DNA of 64,000 nucleotides, taken from NCBI GenBank assembly GCA_963814745.1, contig CAWFEA010000019.1:124001-188000 (forward strand). The letters run 5' to 3'. The notes under the pieces are model-generated. The model made no database searches. It had not been told where the DNA came from and saw only the letters and a program-made list of their open reading frames with translations. This DNA comes from CAWBRT01 sp963814745 (GTDB lineage: Bacteria > Acidobacteriota > Terriglobia > Terriglobales > Acidobacteriaceae). Every line of letters starts with the position of its first letter. Position 1 is the stretch's first letter. Below, piece by piece: positions 10,981-20,060 of the stretch. Made by a program: the position numbers and the translations under genes.

Positions 10981-11646
10981 CTATTTTTTCAAAATGCCGG
11001 CGAGGATGAACACCGGAATGGCGCTGTAACCCACCAGGAAAAGCACGCTGATCAGCTTGCCGACCATCGTCACCTTTGGAAGCGTATTGTCATTGCTGCA
11101 CCCGACGGTCTGGAAAAAACTCTGGATCCCGTGGCTCAAATGAAAGAATAAGGTCACCATGGCTGCCACGTAAACCAAAGAGATAGTGGTGATCCGGAAG
11201 CTGCCGAGCAACATCCCGTAAACGTCGCCGGGGCGGTTGGCGACCGCGGCCGGCAGAATGTCCGGCGTGATGCGGAACGTAAACTGTAGGAGGTGGTAGA
11301 CGAGGAAGGCGAGGAGCAGGACTCCCGTCCAGATCATTGTCTGACTTGCGAAAGTGGCCTTGAGCTTTCTACTCTTGGCGTACTTCGACGGGTTCGCCGC
11401 GCTGTTCTCCAGGGTCAGGGTGGTGCCGAAAAAAACATGCACCGCCAACATCAGGAACATGAAGCCGCGAAAGATCCAGACCAGTATGCCCAGGCTGTGC
11501 AACTTCTCGGCGTATGTGTTCAATGCGCTTGGGCCGATAAAGACCGAGGAGTTCCCCATCAGGTGCACTGTGACGAAGAACAACATGAAGAAGCCCGTGA
11601 TCGCCATCAGCACCTTACGTCCCACACTGCTCGACAGGAATTGCAT
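10981..11646 (-). CDS. sdhC: succinate dehydrogenase cytochrome b subunit
   Basis: 221-residue membrane anchor with five predicted helices that holds heme and carries electrons to menaquinone. Histidines in FVTVHLMGN, HSLG, LAVHVFF, VYHLLQF and FFHLSHGIQSF are at positions expected for heme ligands of the single-subunit, diheme cytochrome b558 type (Wolinella/Bacillus/Geobacter class). The ATG at 11646 follows AGGAAGGAAAG. First gene of the sdhCAB operon. Confidence 0.93.
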   Translation of the reverse strand: MQFLSSSVGRKVLMAITGFFMLFFVTVHLMGNSSVFIGPSALNTYAEKLHSLGILVWIFRGFMFLMLAVHVFFGTTLTLENSAANPSKYAKSRKLKATFASQTMIWTGVLLLAFLVYHLLQFTFRITPDILPAAVANRPGDVYGMLLGSFRITTISLVYVAAMVTLFFHLSHGIQSFFQTVGCSNDNTLPKVTMVGKLISVLFLVGYSAIPVFILAGILKK

Positions 11647-12122
11647 GACGCTTTCCTTCCTACATTGATTTTGCTAGCCGACACAAAGATTGCTTTTGGA
11701 AATGAAATGCTCGACTAGAAACGAGCCGATGGGCACGATTCCGGTCAGCGAGTGCAAACGGCGCCACAGAAAAGAGTTACCTTCGCCCGCCCGCAAAGAT
11801 GGTACGCCCGCGGGAATACGAGCCTGACTGGCTGCGACTGGTGATGCCACAGATTGCTCCTTAATTGCTATGAGCTAACTAACGACGAGAGTGCTAAAGA
11901 TTATCCAAAGACTAAGCTCTGGAGTCAAGCCCCGAATGTGACGCCGCTGATTCCGGCCGTGCCGGATACGGATCTTCGCCCACCGCTGCCTGTGCTTTGC
12001 GCCTGAACCGGCAGGCACAAAGCACCCTCAACACCTATACACCAAATAGTACGCTTCTGATTGTGGCGAACGGTATATGACCGCGTGTTCCCCGTCACAA
12101 TCCGGACAGTCCGCTCCGCTTC
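11647..12122. other. intergenic region upstream of the sdh operon
   Basis: 476 bp without a supportable gene. It should contain the leftward sdhC promoter and the end of rdgB. I see no convincing promoter hexamers, hairpin terminator or RNA gene here. The stretch 11855-11935 is relatively AT-rich. Confidence 0.4.
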
Positions 12123-12740
12123 TCAGCCGCCGCGCTGCCCTCGGCACCACTCCAGGAATTGCCTGATCGCGTTGCCCCGGTGGCTCACCGCCGCCTTTTC
12201 CTCCACCGTAAGCTCGGCAAAAGTCTTCGCCAGCGGCGCGAACCAGAATAGGGGATCGTAGCCGAATCCATTGTGTCCCCGCGGCGCGCGCAGCAGCACG
12301 CCCTGGGCTTCGCCCCTGAAGCTCGCGACCTCTTGCCCGTTCTTCGCCACCGAGATCACGGAAACGAATCGCACCCCGCGGCGCGCGTCCTCTATTCCGG
12401 CCATTTCGCGCAACAAACGGGCGTTATTTTTTTCGTCGTTGCTGTTTCCAGGCGCGGCCGTATCCAACGCGGCGTAGCGAGCGGAGTAAACTCCCGGTGC
12501 TCCTCCGAGCGCCTCCGCTTCGATCCCGGAATCGTCCGCCAGAACCCACTGGTCGGCGACCCACCGGCTGTAGTGCTCCGATTTCTTGCGGGCGTTTTCC
12601 GCGAACGTCATCCCGTCCTCTACCGCCTCCGGCAGTTGCCTGAAGTTGGGGATCAGCTCGAATTCAACCTTGAAGAGGGAAGCCGCGCCGGAAAAATCTC
12701 GCAGCTTTCCCGCATTGGAAGAAGCAATCAGTATCTTCAT
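12123..12740 (-). CDS. rdgB: RdgB/HAM1 non-canonical purine NTP pyrophosphatase
   Basis: House-cleaning enzyme that hydrolyses dITP/XTP to monophosphates, keeping them out of DNA. It has the N-terminal SSNAGKLRDF motif (family TxNxxK), the catalytic DDSGIEAEALGGAPGVYSARY signature, and the C-terminal GFGYDPLFW and SHRGNA substrate-binding segments. 205 residues, the usual family length. The ATG at 12740 directly follows a GTG codon that could also serve. Downstream is the sdh promoter region. Confidence 0.94.
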   Translation of the reverse strand: MKILIASSNAGKLRDFSGAASLFKVEFELIPNFRQLPEAVEDGMTFAENARKKSEHYSRWVADQWVLADDSGIEAEALGGAPGVYSARYAALDTAAPGNSNDEKNNARLLREMAGIEDARRGVRFVSVISVAKNGQEVASFRGEAQGVLLRAPRGHNGFGYDPLFWFAPLAKTFAELTVEEKAAVSHRGNAIRQFLEWCRGQRGG

Positions 12741-12743
12741 CAC

Positions 12744-13111
12744 CCTTCAGATTACTCTCCAGCGGCCTGAGCCAGAAGTTCGCCGCATATGTGTTTCGCG
12801 GTTTTGAAGGGGCTCGGCTTCAGCCGAGCCGCACCCAGCCAAGTAGAAAGCGGGCGTCAGCCCCTGAGGTAAAGAATTTGCTCTCAAGACCGGGCAAGAC
12901 CCGGAACACCCGCGATGAGCGTGAACCATGATTGCCAGCCCTTGTGCTCTACGCTTCCGCCCATTGCGGTTGTCCACGCCTGCACTCATCGCGGCCGGGT
13001 TTACCTCAGCGTGTTTGTAAAATAGTGCTTTGCAGGGGCATGGCTTTACAGGCTGCTGAAAAAGTCAATCGACCTCCTCTACTATCGCTTCTCGCTATCC
13101 TTTTCGAAACG
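12744..13111. repeat. repeat-rich spacer between rdgB and the secreted protein gene
   Basis: No gene is supported. It holds a dispersed element with the text GGCTCGGCTTCAGCCGAGCC (hairpin, near 12811) followed by CGGGCGTCAGCCCCTGAGG. Near 13036-13062 is a left end of the AGGCTGCTGAAAAA inverted-repeat element, preceded by GGGGCATGGCTTTACA exactly as at 16071. Confidence 0.5.
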
Positions 13112-13636
13112 CTACCGCGAGGAATACCGCAAACCGTCCCAGCGATAAACCTCCCTGGTCTTGCCGCGAACCCAGGACTTCTCAATGTCGTAGTGCTCGT
13201 TGGTTACGCCCTTCAGGACTCTAATTTTCTTGATCGATCCCACTTCGCCTTCCGTCCCCAGAATCTGCACGAATTCCCGGCTAGGCTGCTGGAAGAAAAT
13301 GAACAGGGCGCAACCCGTCGACTTGCAGGCCCTCGCATTGCGGTTTTCCACCAGGAACGCCGTATCGCCCGCGGGCGTTATGCGCACCGGCCGCCATCGT
13401 AAATTCGCTCGGAACTCCTGACTGCAAGTCTTTCTAAAGTCGCCCGGTCGTTGCTCGCAATACTCCGCCTCTTCTATCGCGAACATGGCGAGAACACCTG
13501 GAGGCATGTTCTTCGACTTTCCGCCGGCGCCGGGGTTGGGTAGCTTCGGCATGTTGGGTAGAGGAATTCCGGTGCCCGCTTGGATGGACAAAAGAGCGAC
13601 AAGTGCAAGTATGCCAATCTTCCTGGCAAGGTCCAT
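13112..13636 (-). CDS. hypothetical secreted protein
   Basis: 174-residue protein of unknown function with a clear signal peptide (ARKIGILALVALLSIQAGTG). A Pro/Gly-rich linker (IPLPNMPKLPNPGAGGKSK) precedes a compact domain containing five cysteines (CEQR, TCSQE, ACKSTGC), which may form disulfides in the periplasm. The ATG at 13636 is favoured by GGAGAGAGAG upstream and places the signal peptide first. It ends close to an element end at about 13062. No domain was recognised. Confidence 0.75.
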   Translation of the reverse strand: MDLARKIGILALVALLSIQAGTGIPLPNMPKLPNPGAGGKSKNMPPGVLAMFAIEEAEYCEQRPGDFRKTCSQEFRANLRWRPVRITPAGDTAFLVENRNARACKSTGCALFIFFQQPSREFVQILGTEGEVGSIKKIRVLKGVTNEHYDIEKSWVRGKTREVYRWDGLRYSSR

Positions 13637-13801
13637 AAATCTCTCTCTCCGGCTTGCTAGCAGCTTACCCGAGAAAAGAGGATTCCGAATCACAAAAAAT
13701 GGGATTCACCGCAGCAGGGCAATCCGTTTCCATTGTTCTTAGGCGGTCGCTGCACAACGTGAGCCCGGCCTGTGCCTTCCCGATTCAGCTAAAATGATTT
13801 C

Positions 13802-14383
13802 ATGAAAATTGGCGTGCTTGCGCTGCAGGGCGATTTCGACGCGCATCGCCGCCGGCTCGAAGAGCTGGGCGCTGAAGTCGTACTGGTCCGCAAGCCTGAA
13901 CAACTGCACGAAATCGATGGCTTGGTGCTTCCGGGTGGCGAGTCGTCGACCATCCTGCGTCTGCTGGGCGAGCAGGGCTTTCAAGAGCTGGGCGAGTTTG
14001 TGCGCTCCAAGCCAGCCTTCGGAACCTGCGCCGGAGCCATTCTGCTCGCCACCGAGGTCGAGAACCCCCCGCAAAAAGGACTGGGCGCGATCGACATCAC
14101 GGTGCGTCGCAACGCTTACGGGCGCCAGATCGATTCCACCATCATCAACGGACCCATACGGCTCCCGGGAGGCCCGGTCGAGCAGGTCTACATTCGCGCT
14201 CCGCGCATCGAGCGCACCGGACCGGGCGTTGAAGTACTGGCCGAACGCGACGGCTACGCTGTGCTGGTACGTCAGGGCAAAAAGATGGCCGCCACCTTTC
14301 ACCCGGAACTCTCTGGCGATGCCCGCGTCCATCAGGAATTTCTCAAATTGGTGCGGGGCGAGAAGGGAACTAGCTGCGGTTGA
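13802..14383 (+). CDS. pdxT: PdxT, pyridoxal 5'-phosphate synthase glutaminase subunit
   Basis: Class I glutamine amidotransferase subunit that supplies ammonia to PdxS for vitamin B6 synthesis. The 193-residue protein has GVLALQGDFDAH at the start, LPGGESSTI oxyanion motif, nucleophile Cys in FGTCAGAI, and the His/Glu pair in FHPELSGD. Full length. The partner pdxS is not in this window, so the genes are not adjacent here. A 128-bp inverted-repeat element follows. Confidence 0.95.
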   Translation: MKIGVLALQGDFDAHRRRLEELGAEVVLVRKPEQLHEIDGLVLPGGESSTILRLLGEQGFQELGEFVRSKPAFGTCAGAILLATEVENPPQKGLGAIDITVRRNAYGRQIDSTIINGPIRLPGGPVEQVYIRAPRIERTGPGVEVLAERDGYAVLVRQGKKMAATFHPELSGDARVHQEFLKLVRGEKGTSCG

Positions 14384-14477
14384 GGAAGTGAGCGCCGGCG
14401 CCGACGCGACTTCGAAGGCCCTTGCCAAACCGAGGTTTCGGTTCTCAACTTGCGCCTGCCGCGGATTGCGAATTAGG

Positions 14478-14605
14478 GAAACTCTGAACCGGCAAAGGGT
14501 TTTGAAGGGTACGGGCTTCAGCCCGTACGTAAGACCAGCAAACCCTAATGAGGCTTTAGCCTCTGAGGGACCTCGGTTCTTCTAACCAGACTTGTTCAGA
14601 GTTTC
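14478..14605. repeat. dispersed inverted-repeat element, GAAACTCTGAAC-bounded
   Basis: Left end GAAACTCTGAAC (14478-14489) is matched by the inverted right end GTTCAGAGTTTC (14594-14605). The interior carries two hairpins: GTACGGGCTTCAGCCCGTAC and GAGGCTTTAGCCTC. A near-identical copy lies at 54736-54861 and a left half at 59114-59156. Confidence 0.75.
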
Positions 14606-14684
14606 TTAGGTTATTGCCGCTCTCGGCACGGTCTGGGTCGGTCGGGTATACTTGAGGTTAACGCCTTACTAGGAGACGTGAGTA

Positions 14685-16023
14685 GTGAGCTCAGGCCAGA
14701 AGACTTTCTTTATCGAGACCTTCGGATGCCAGATGAACGTTCACGACTCCGAGAAGGTCATCGGCACGCTCATCTCCGAGGGATACCGCCGAGTCGATTC
14801 GATCGAGAAGGCCGATCTGATCTTTTACAATACCTGCTCCATTCGTGACAAGGCTGAGCAGAAGGTCTTCCATCGCCTGGCCGATTTCAAGAAGCTCCGT
14901 GAACAGGGCAAGAAGTTCGCCGTGATTGGCTGTGTCGCCCAGCAGGAAGGGGAAAAGATATTCCAACGCGCTCCGCACGTCTCGCTGGTGGCAGGCTCCG
15001 CCAGTTACCGCAATCTGCCGCAGATGCTGCTGCAGATTGAGGCTGGAGAGCGCGCCAGCGGACTCGACGACCGCCAGAGCGGCGTGACCTTTGAGACCGA
15101 GTTTACCGTTCGCTCCAATCCGCATCGCGGGTACATCACCATCATCGAAGGCTGCGACAAGTTCTGCGCCTATTGCGTCGTGCCTTATACGCGGGGCAAA
15201 GAGCGCAGCCGCACCTCCGGGTCCGTACTGAAGGAAGCCCGAGCGATGGCCGAGGTCTGGTTACACGGAAATTCAATTGCTCGGGCAAAACGTTAACTCT
15301 TATCGCGATCCTGCTGAAACAAAGAGCTTTGCCGAATTGCTTGTAGCCATCGGTGAGATTCCAGGTATCCGTCGCGTGCGCTTTACCACTTCCCACCCGC
15401 GAGATTTCAGCCGCGACATCGTCGAGGCCATCGATGCCGTTCCGACGCTCTGCGATCACGTTCACTTGCCGGTGCAGAGCGGATCAAACCGCGTGCTCGG
15501 GAGCATGTCCCGCGAATACACGCGCGTGCAATACCTCGACCGCATCGCTTGGATCAAAGCGGCAAAGCACCGCCGGATTTCCATCACTACCGACGTGATC
15601 GTCGGCTTTCCCGGCGAAACCGAGGCCGAGTTCGAAGAGACGCTTTCGCTGCTCGACGAGGTAGGATATGATGGAATCTTCTCCTTTAAATACTCCGCCC
15701 GCCCGAACACTCCCGCGTTGAAATACGCCGACGGCATCTCCGAGGAGGAGAAGTGGCGCCGTTTGCAGGCTTTGAACGCTAAGCAAAGAGAGATTCAAAA
15801 TATTTGCTTTAAGATGCACTTAAACGAAAATATTGAAGTTATGGTTGAAGGATCGAATTTAGCCAGGTCGCAACTGATCGGTCGCACCTCGCAGAACAAG
15901 ATCTTGAATTTTACCGTTCCCGCGGGCATGATGGCGCCACGACTCGGAGACTATGCGCGCGTGCTGGTTACTCGCACCCTGCCGAATAGTTTAGTTGGCG
16001 AGATGTTGTCTCCAGGGGCGTGA
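14685..16023 (+). CDS. miaB: MiaB, tRNA-2-methylthio-N6-isopentenyladenosine synthase (frameshifted)
   Basis: Radical-SAM methylthiotransferase acting on A37 of tRNAs. The N-terminal UPF0004 domain has the cluster cysteines in TFGCQMN, YNTCSIR and IGCVAQQ. The radical-SAM motif is CDKFCAYCVVPYTRG. After about 15257 the frame shifts by one base; the continuation GYTEIQLLGQNVNSY, VHLPVQSGSN and the C-terminal TRAM domain is in another frame. Removing one base near 15255-15259 gives a 445-residue protein, the expected size. The start is a GTG at 14685 with AGGAGA eight bases upstream. A sequence error is likely. Confidence 0.92.
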
Positions 16024-16070
16024 CCGTTAGCATCGTATTAGAGCGTGTTTGATAATTGCTGTTTTGAAGG

Positions 16071-16247
16071 GGCATGGCTTTACAGGCTGCTGAAAAACTC
16101 GGAGGAGTGTCATCCTGAGGTTGCGCCGGTTTTGCGCAACCGAAGGATCTGCTTTATTTTCAGCACGCGCGAACAGCAGATTCTTCGCTGCGCTCAGGAT
16201 GACACCTTAAAAACAACTTTTTCAGCAGCCTCTTTTTAGCCATGCCG
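16071..16247. repeat. MITE-like nested palindromic element
   Basis: Outer inverted ends GGCATGGCT (about 16071) and AGCCATGCC (to 16247) flank AGGCTGCTGAAAAA and TTTTTCAGCAGCCT. Inside, GTGTCATCCTGAG pairs with CTCAGGATGACAC, and CGAAGGATCTGC with GCAGATTCTTCG, so the whole unit could fold as one long hairpin. Partial copies or ends lie near 13040, 17800, 22250, 23250, 31800, 46495, 52497 and 58480. Confidence 0.7.
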
Positions 16248-16377
16248 TCCAAAGCCAGAAAAAATGTGGGCTTTCACCCCCGAGGGAATTAACCCTGTTT
16301 TCTGCGATAGGTTTATGAAATAAGCTCTAGCGAATGAGTTAGCGTCGGAAGTTGACGGATTTCACTGAGGAGGCTCC

Positions 16378-16863
16378 ATGGAAGTCGAAATGAAGATTCG
16401 CGGATTGATGATGGATCCGACTACCAATATGCCGATCGTGGTGCTTAAAGATGTCGGTAGCGACATGGTGCTTCCAATCTGGGTGGGCGTCTACGAGGCC
16501 AACGCGATCGCCCTGGAAATTGAGAAGGTTAGCACTCCCCGGCCGATGACGCACGATTTGCTGAAGAATGTCCTCATGGGCTTCGGCGCGCACCTTCGCA
16601 AAATCGTGGTAACCGACCTGCGCGACGACACCTTTTACGCCGTCATCTGGGCTGAGCGCAATGGCGATTTAATCAGCATCGATTCGCGGCCTTCCGATGC
16701 CCTTGCCCTGGCATTGCGAATGGATTGCCCGATCTTCGTCGACGAACTGGTGCTGCGCAATTCCAAGGTGGCCGGTGCGACCGCCGACAAGGCCAGCAGC
16801 GAAGAGCTGCGGAAGTGGCTGGAAGGTCTCAACGACGAAGATACAGGTCGGTATAAGATGTGA
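16378..16863 (+). CDS. bifunctional nuclease family protein (BFN, DUF151)
   Basis: 161-residue protein of the bifunctional nuclease domain family (DUF151), reported in other organisms to have RNase and DNase activity. Core features seen are MKIRGLMMDPTTNMPIVVLKD, LPIWVGVYEANAIALE, TPRPMTHDLLKNVL and SIDSRPSDALALALR, followed by a short charged C-terminal tail. The ATG at 16378 is preceded by a strong AGGAGG. It is downstream of miaB, separated by the MITE-like element; the proximity of miaB and this family is seen in other Acidobacteria, from general knowledge. Function here is unproven. Confidence 0.88.
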   Translation: MEVEMKIRGLMMDPTTNMPIVVLKDVGSDMVLPIWVGVYEANAIALEIEKVSTPRPMTHDLLKNVLMGFGAHLRKIVVTDLRDDTFYAVIWAERNGDLISIDSRPSDALALALRMDCPIFVDELVLRNSKVAGATADKASSEELRKWLEGLNDEDTGRYKM

Positions 16864-16909
16864 AACTACAATGCGTTATCATATATAAGATAATGTATTA
16901 GATTCACAA

Positions 16910-16931
16910 TAGTGACCATTTTGGTTCACTA
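16910..16931. promoter_or_regulatory. possible operator dyad upstream of the gene at 17104
   Basis: Imperfect inverted repeat TAGTGACC/GGTTCACTA centred on TTTT, in an AT-rich stretch (16864-17000) that is the likely promoter region of the next gene. No clear -35/-10 pair was assigned. Confidence 0.25.
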
Positions 16932-17103
16932 CTGCTGTTTGCCATGTAAGACGCTCAGCAACAATAGGTTACGATACTGTAATTAATGTAGTGGATTTAG
17001 CATTGTGGATACCCCAGTTTGCGCTTGCGCGAGGGGCCTTCGCGCCCACCCAATTCTTGAGATCTTGCGCTTGCGGATTTCGATTTCCAAGGCAAGGAAT
17101 GCT

Positions 17104-17418
17104 ATGCCTGATCCTGCCAAACAGCTTCAGAACATCTACCTAGCTGGCTTCGAAGTCGAATCTCCTGAACAGTTTCCGGGCACAGTTGCGGTTGTCAAAG
17201 GAAATTGCATGGCGCTGTTGCAGGCGACTCCAGCCGGCTTGCAGATGATCGGCGCACCGGGATGGCGACTCGGCGCGGTCCTGGGGGTGCTGGTAGAACG
17301 AGGCGGCAAGCGCTTCTTTCAGAACAAGTTACAACTGGTCGAAGCGACTGCGGAACGGCTGGCTGAGTGGCATGCATTTGGCGAAGAACTGCAAAACTTG
17401 CTCTCGCCATCAGTTTGA
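17104..17418 (+). CDS. hypothetical protein
   Basis: 104-residue protein that I do not recognise. The ATG at 17104 (MPDPAKQLQNIY) is favoured by AAGGCAAGGA upstream; the upstream extension to 17005 has an unlikely Cys/Arg-rich composition. The sequence shows no membrane segment. It contains GTVAVVKGNCMALLQATPAGLQMIGAPG, then a basic, Phe-rich stretch (ERGGKRFFQNKLQLVEAT), suggesting a small beta-rich soluble protein. It stands alone between two repeat-bearing spacers. Confidence 0.65.
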   Translation: MPDPAKQLQNIYLAGFEVESPEQFPGTVAVVKGNCMALLQATPAGLQMIGAPGWRLGAVLGVLVERGGKRFFQNKLQLVEATAERLAEWHAFGEELQNLLSPSV

Positions 17419-17919
17419 ACGTAGCTTGCAACAATCCGTTATCTTTGAATAGGTTATGGGCTTATACTACGGCGCTGCGCAGTGGCTGGCAGGATCTCTA
17501 GTTCGACGTAAATCGATGTTAAGAGAAACGCAATTGATGTCCGATAATGCGTTGCCGAAGGAGTTTACGTCCGATAATAGATATTCTGTTAAGTAATAAG
17601 GCTGACTCGGCACGCCCGATCGTTAGGCGGAACCGTTCGTCATTTACGGAGCCCGAAATCCCTGACACGAACTCGGAGCCGACTTGCACCGGCTCTCTTC
17701 TCTGCTGATCAACGTTCATGTATTCCGAGTGATCGCCGCCGCGCAAACAAAGCAGCAGGCTTGAAATTGTGCACCCGGCTTACCTCCAGGCACGCCGAAA
17801 CAGCAGATCCTTCGCAACGCTCAGGATGACACCCTCGGAGAAGAGTTTTCCAGCAGCCTGCTAAGATTCATTGATCGGCGAACATTTGGAATCTGACCGC
17901 TTCAGGGAGACCGAAGCGG
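17419..17919. other. spacer with a partial dispersed repeat
   Basis: 501 bp without a supportable gene. At 17798-17863 it carries part of the MITE-like repeat (CAGCAGATCCTTCG, CTCAGGATGACACC, CCAGCAGCCTG). The rest shows nothing I can name. Confidence 0.4.
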
Positions 17920-18989
17920 TCAAACCAGTTTCCGGGCGATCTCTTCGTCCAGGATTTCGCGCACGGTCAGCGGGATGATGTTGACATGCTCGCGCTTAAA
18001 GAATGCGCTGATCTCGTGGATGGCATCGTGGGAGAAGTCGAAGCCGACAAAGTATCCTTTCTCTCGCCGGGCGCGAAGCATGGCGGCTTCGAACTTGTCG
18101 ATGTCGGGCCGTCCAACCTTGTCTTGCTGCTTGACCTGAATGGGATACCAGTTGTCCATAAAATCCAGTTCGCCGGCGGCTTTGCCGGTTCTTTCCGGCA
18201 TGGCGGAAACGGGATAGATACGACCATCGATGCCCATGTCTCCGACCTGGACTTTGTTGGGAATGCCGCCGAGGGCGATGACGGCCCAATTCTCGAACTC
18301 GAAGGGCGGGATGGCGCGAAGCTGCTTTTCCGTCCATGGCAGGTCGCGGACGACAAAGCCCTTGCCGTGACGCCAGTAGTTCTCGTCTTCGCGCAGCCGG
18401 CAGATGTCCCGCAGTCGCTTGGCCATGACGCGGCAAGCGGTGGGCGATACGTCAATGCCGATCCATTGGCGGCCAAGGTTCTGCGCGGCGACGAGGGCGG
18501 TGCCGCATCCGCAGAAAGCGTCGAGGACGATGTCGTTCTCGTTAGATGAGGCTTTGATGATGCGTTCGAGTAACGGCAGGGGTTTCTGCGTTGGAAAACC
18601 CAATCGCTCATCGCTGCCCGAAATGACGGGCTTAATGTCGTCCCAGAATGTCTGGAGTGGAACGCCGGGCATCTCGTCGCGATAATGCTTAAGCATTGGC
18701 ATCCCGGTAGTCCGGTAGTAAATAAGGCCATCCTCCTCCATCCGCTTCATCTTTTCTTTGGAGTAAGCCCAGTATCGCCCTTTGTATGGTTTGACCTTTT
18801 TCCCCTCAGGACTTGTCCACTCATACGATACGTCGCCGCCCGGCTTGTTCGCCGTCATGTCTGAAACCCGGAACGGACGCCCCGTCGCAGGGTCTTTGTA
18901 ACGGTAATTCTGTTGCAGATATTCATCGTCGTACGCCGTGTACTGCTTGTTCCACGTCCACTTATTGGCACCGCCTGTGTAAAAGAAAA

Positions 18990-19011
18990 CGGAAATATGT
19001 ACTTTACGCAA
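18990..19011 (+). repeat. left terminal inverted repeat
   Basis: 22-bp repeat directly next to the 8-bp target duplication at 18982-18989. Identical to 20023-20044 and to the reverse complement of 21536-21557. Confidence 0.9.
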
Positions 19012-19198
19012 GCTAATGAATTGAAAGGCGCGGACAATCTTGAGCACTTCAGCTAGATATTCAGATCAGATAGCGTGCAAACGTCCTCTCAGACCGGGAG
19101 AGCGCCCATCCTTTCTGCATCATGCCAAAAAGCCAATTCCTTTTCAGCCATTACATAAGTATATTCCTTTGGATAAGAAACCAAAGGAAGCGAAAGCA

Positions 19199-20008
19199 AT
19201 GACGATTGCGGCAGCGTTCATTTGCAATGATGGAGTGCTACTCGGAGCCGATACTGAGATTACCTATTCAGACTTTTCTAAGGCTTACGAGAGCAAGATA
19301 CTAGACATACACCACAATGTTGACCTTTATTTGACGTATGCCGGAAGTCCTTATTTCGTGCGTGAAATCATCGAAAGTGTAAAAAAGGCAACTGGCTTAC
19401 TTCACAACCCCGTAGACATTAAGCCATCACCAGATGAATGCTTTAACCTACTTTGTGGGGCATATCAAACTGCATACGAGCGAGAACAGCAGAAGCCCCA
19501 AGAAGAAGCAATTTTGACAGAACTTTTAGTGGCCGTGCGGCGTGACATGCACCACCTTTTCAAAGCAGAGTATGAATACCGAACCACCGTCTATCACTTG
19601 ACTGGCAAAGACATTACACCAATTGATAGATATGCAGTAATTGGGATTGGAAGAGATGCTGCACGCACGCTTTTCGACCCCTTCTACCAAAAATTTTCGC
19701 TAACAACTGAAGGTGCGTTTGCCATGATCAACGCTATTCGACGCACAAAAGCATCCGTTCCTGGCTGCGGCGGTTCAAGCAACATCTTGACGATCAGGAA
19801 TAGCGGAGATTGGCCGGTATCAGAGATCGGACAAGATGAGATTAAACAGATTGAAGCAGACCAGAATTTTCTGGATGAAAATTTGCGTAATCTGTATGAA
19901 TGGATGCCAAGCTCTATTTCCGACGAAGGATTCGAGTACAATTTCAACGTACTAAAAAGACGAATAGCAGAGCGCCGTTCACAAGCTAATCGCCTTAAAA
20001 TACCATAG
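19199..20008 (+). CDS. proteasome-beta-like Ntn-hydrolase family protein A
   Basis: First cargo gene of the element. From the ATG at 19199 the protein is 269 residues and begins MTIAAAFICNDGVLLGADTE, the pattern of a proteasome beta/HslV-type N-terminal nucleophile hydrolase. If Met is removed, Thr1 would be the nucleophile, Asp falls at position 17 exactly as in proteasome beta subunits, and Lys at 32 (KILDI) is one residue short of the canonical Lys33. The LTYAGSPYF segment matches the AG loop of that fold. The C-terminal third (DQNFLDENLRNLYEWMPSS) is extra. The frame is open upstream to 19040 and would add 53 basic/Pro-rich residues if an alternative start were used. AAAGGAAG precedes the ATG. 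Substrate unknown. Confidence 0.75.
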   Translation: MTIAAAFICNDGVLLGADTEITYSDFSKAYESKILDIHHNVDLYLTYAGSPYFVREIIESVKKATGLLHNPVDIKPSPDECFNLLCGAYQTAYEREQQKPQEEAILTELLVAVRRDMHHLFKAEYEYRTTVYHLTGKDITPIDRYAVIGIGRDAARTLFDPFYQKFSLTTEGAFAMINAIRRTKASVPGCGGSSNILTIRNSGDWPVSEIGQDEIKQIEADQNFLDENLRNLYEWMPSSISDEGFEYNFNVLKRRIAERRSQANRLKIP

Positions 20009-20022
20009 TCTTTATTTATGTA

Positions 20023-20044
20023 CGGAAATATGTACTTTACGCAA
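20023..20044 (+). repeat. internal copy of the 22-bp terminal repeat
   Basis: Same orientation as the left end, between proteins A and B. It is not followed or preceded by an obvious target duplication, so it may be a cassette boundary or a relic of an adjacent element rather than a recent separate insertion. Confidence 0.85.
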
Positions 20045-20060
20045 GGGCTGGAGGTGAACT

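Noticed and set aside
12747..12989. 80-codon minus-strand frame upstream of rdgB
   Set aside because: Falls on dispersed repeats; no start signal or similarity.
16045..16239. 64-codon frame over the MITE-like repeat
   Set aside because: Entirely within repeat sequence, which also occurs elsewhere without an open frame.
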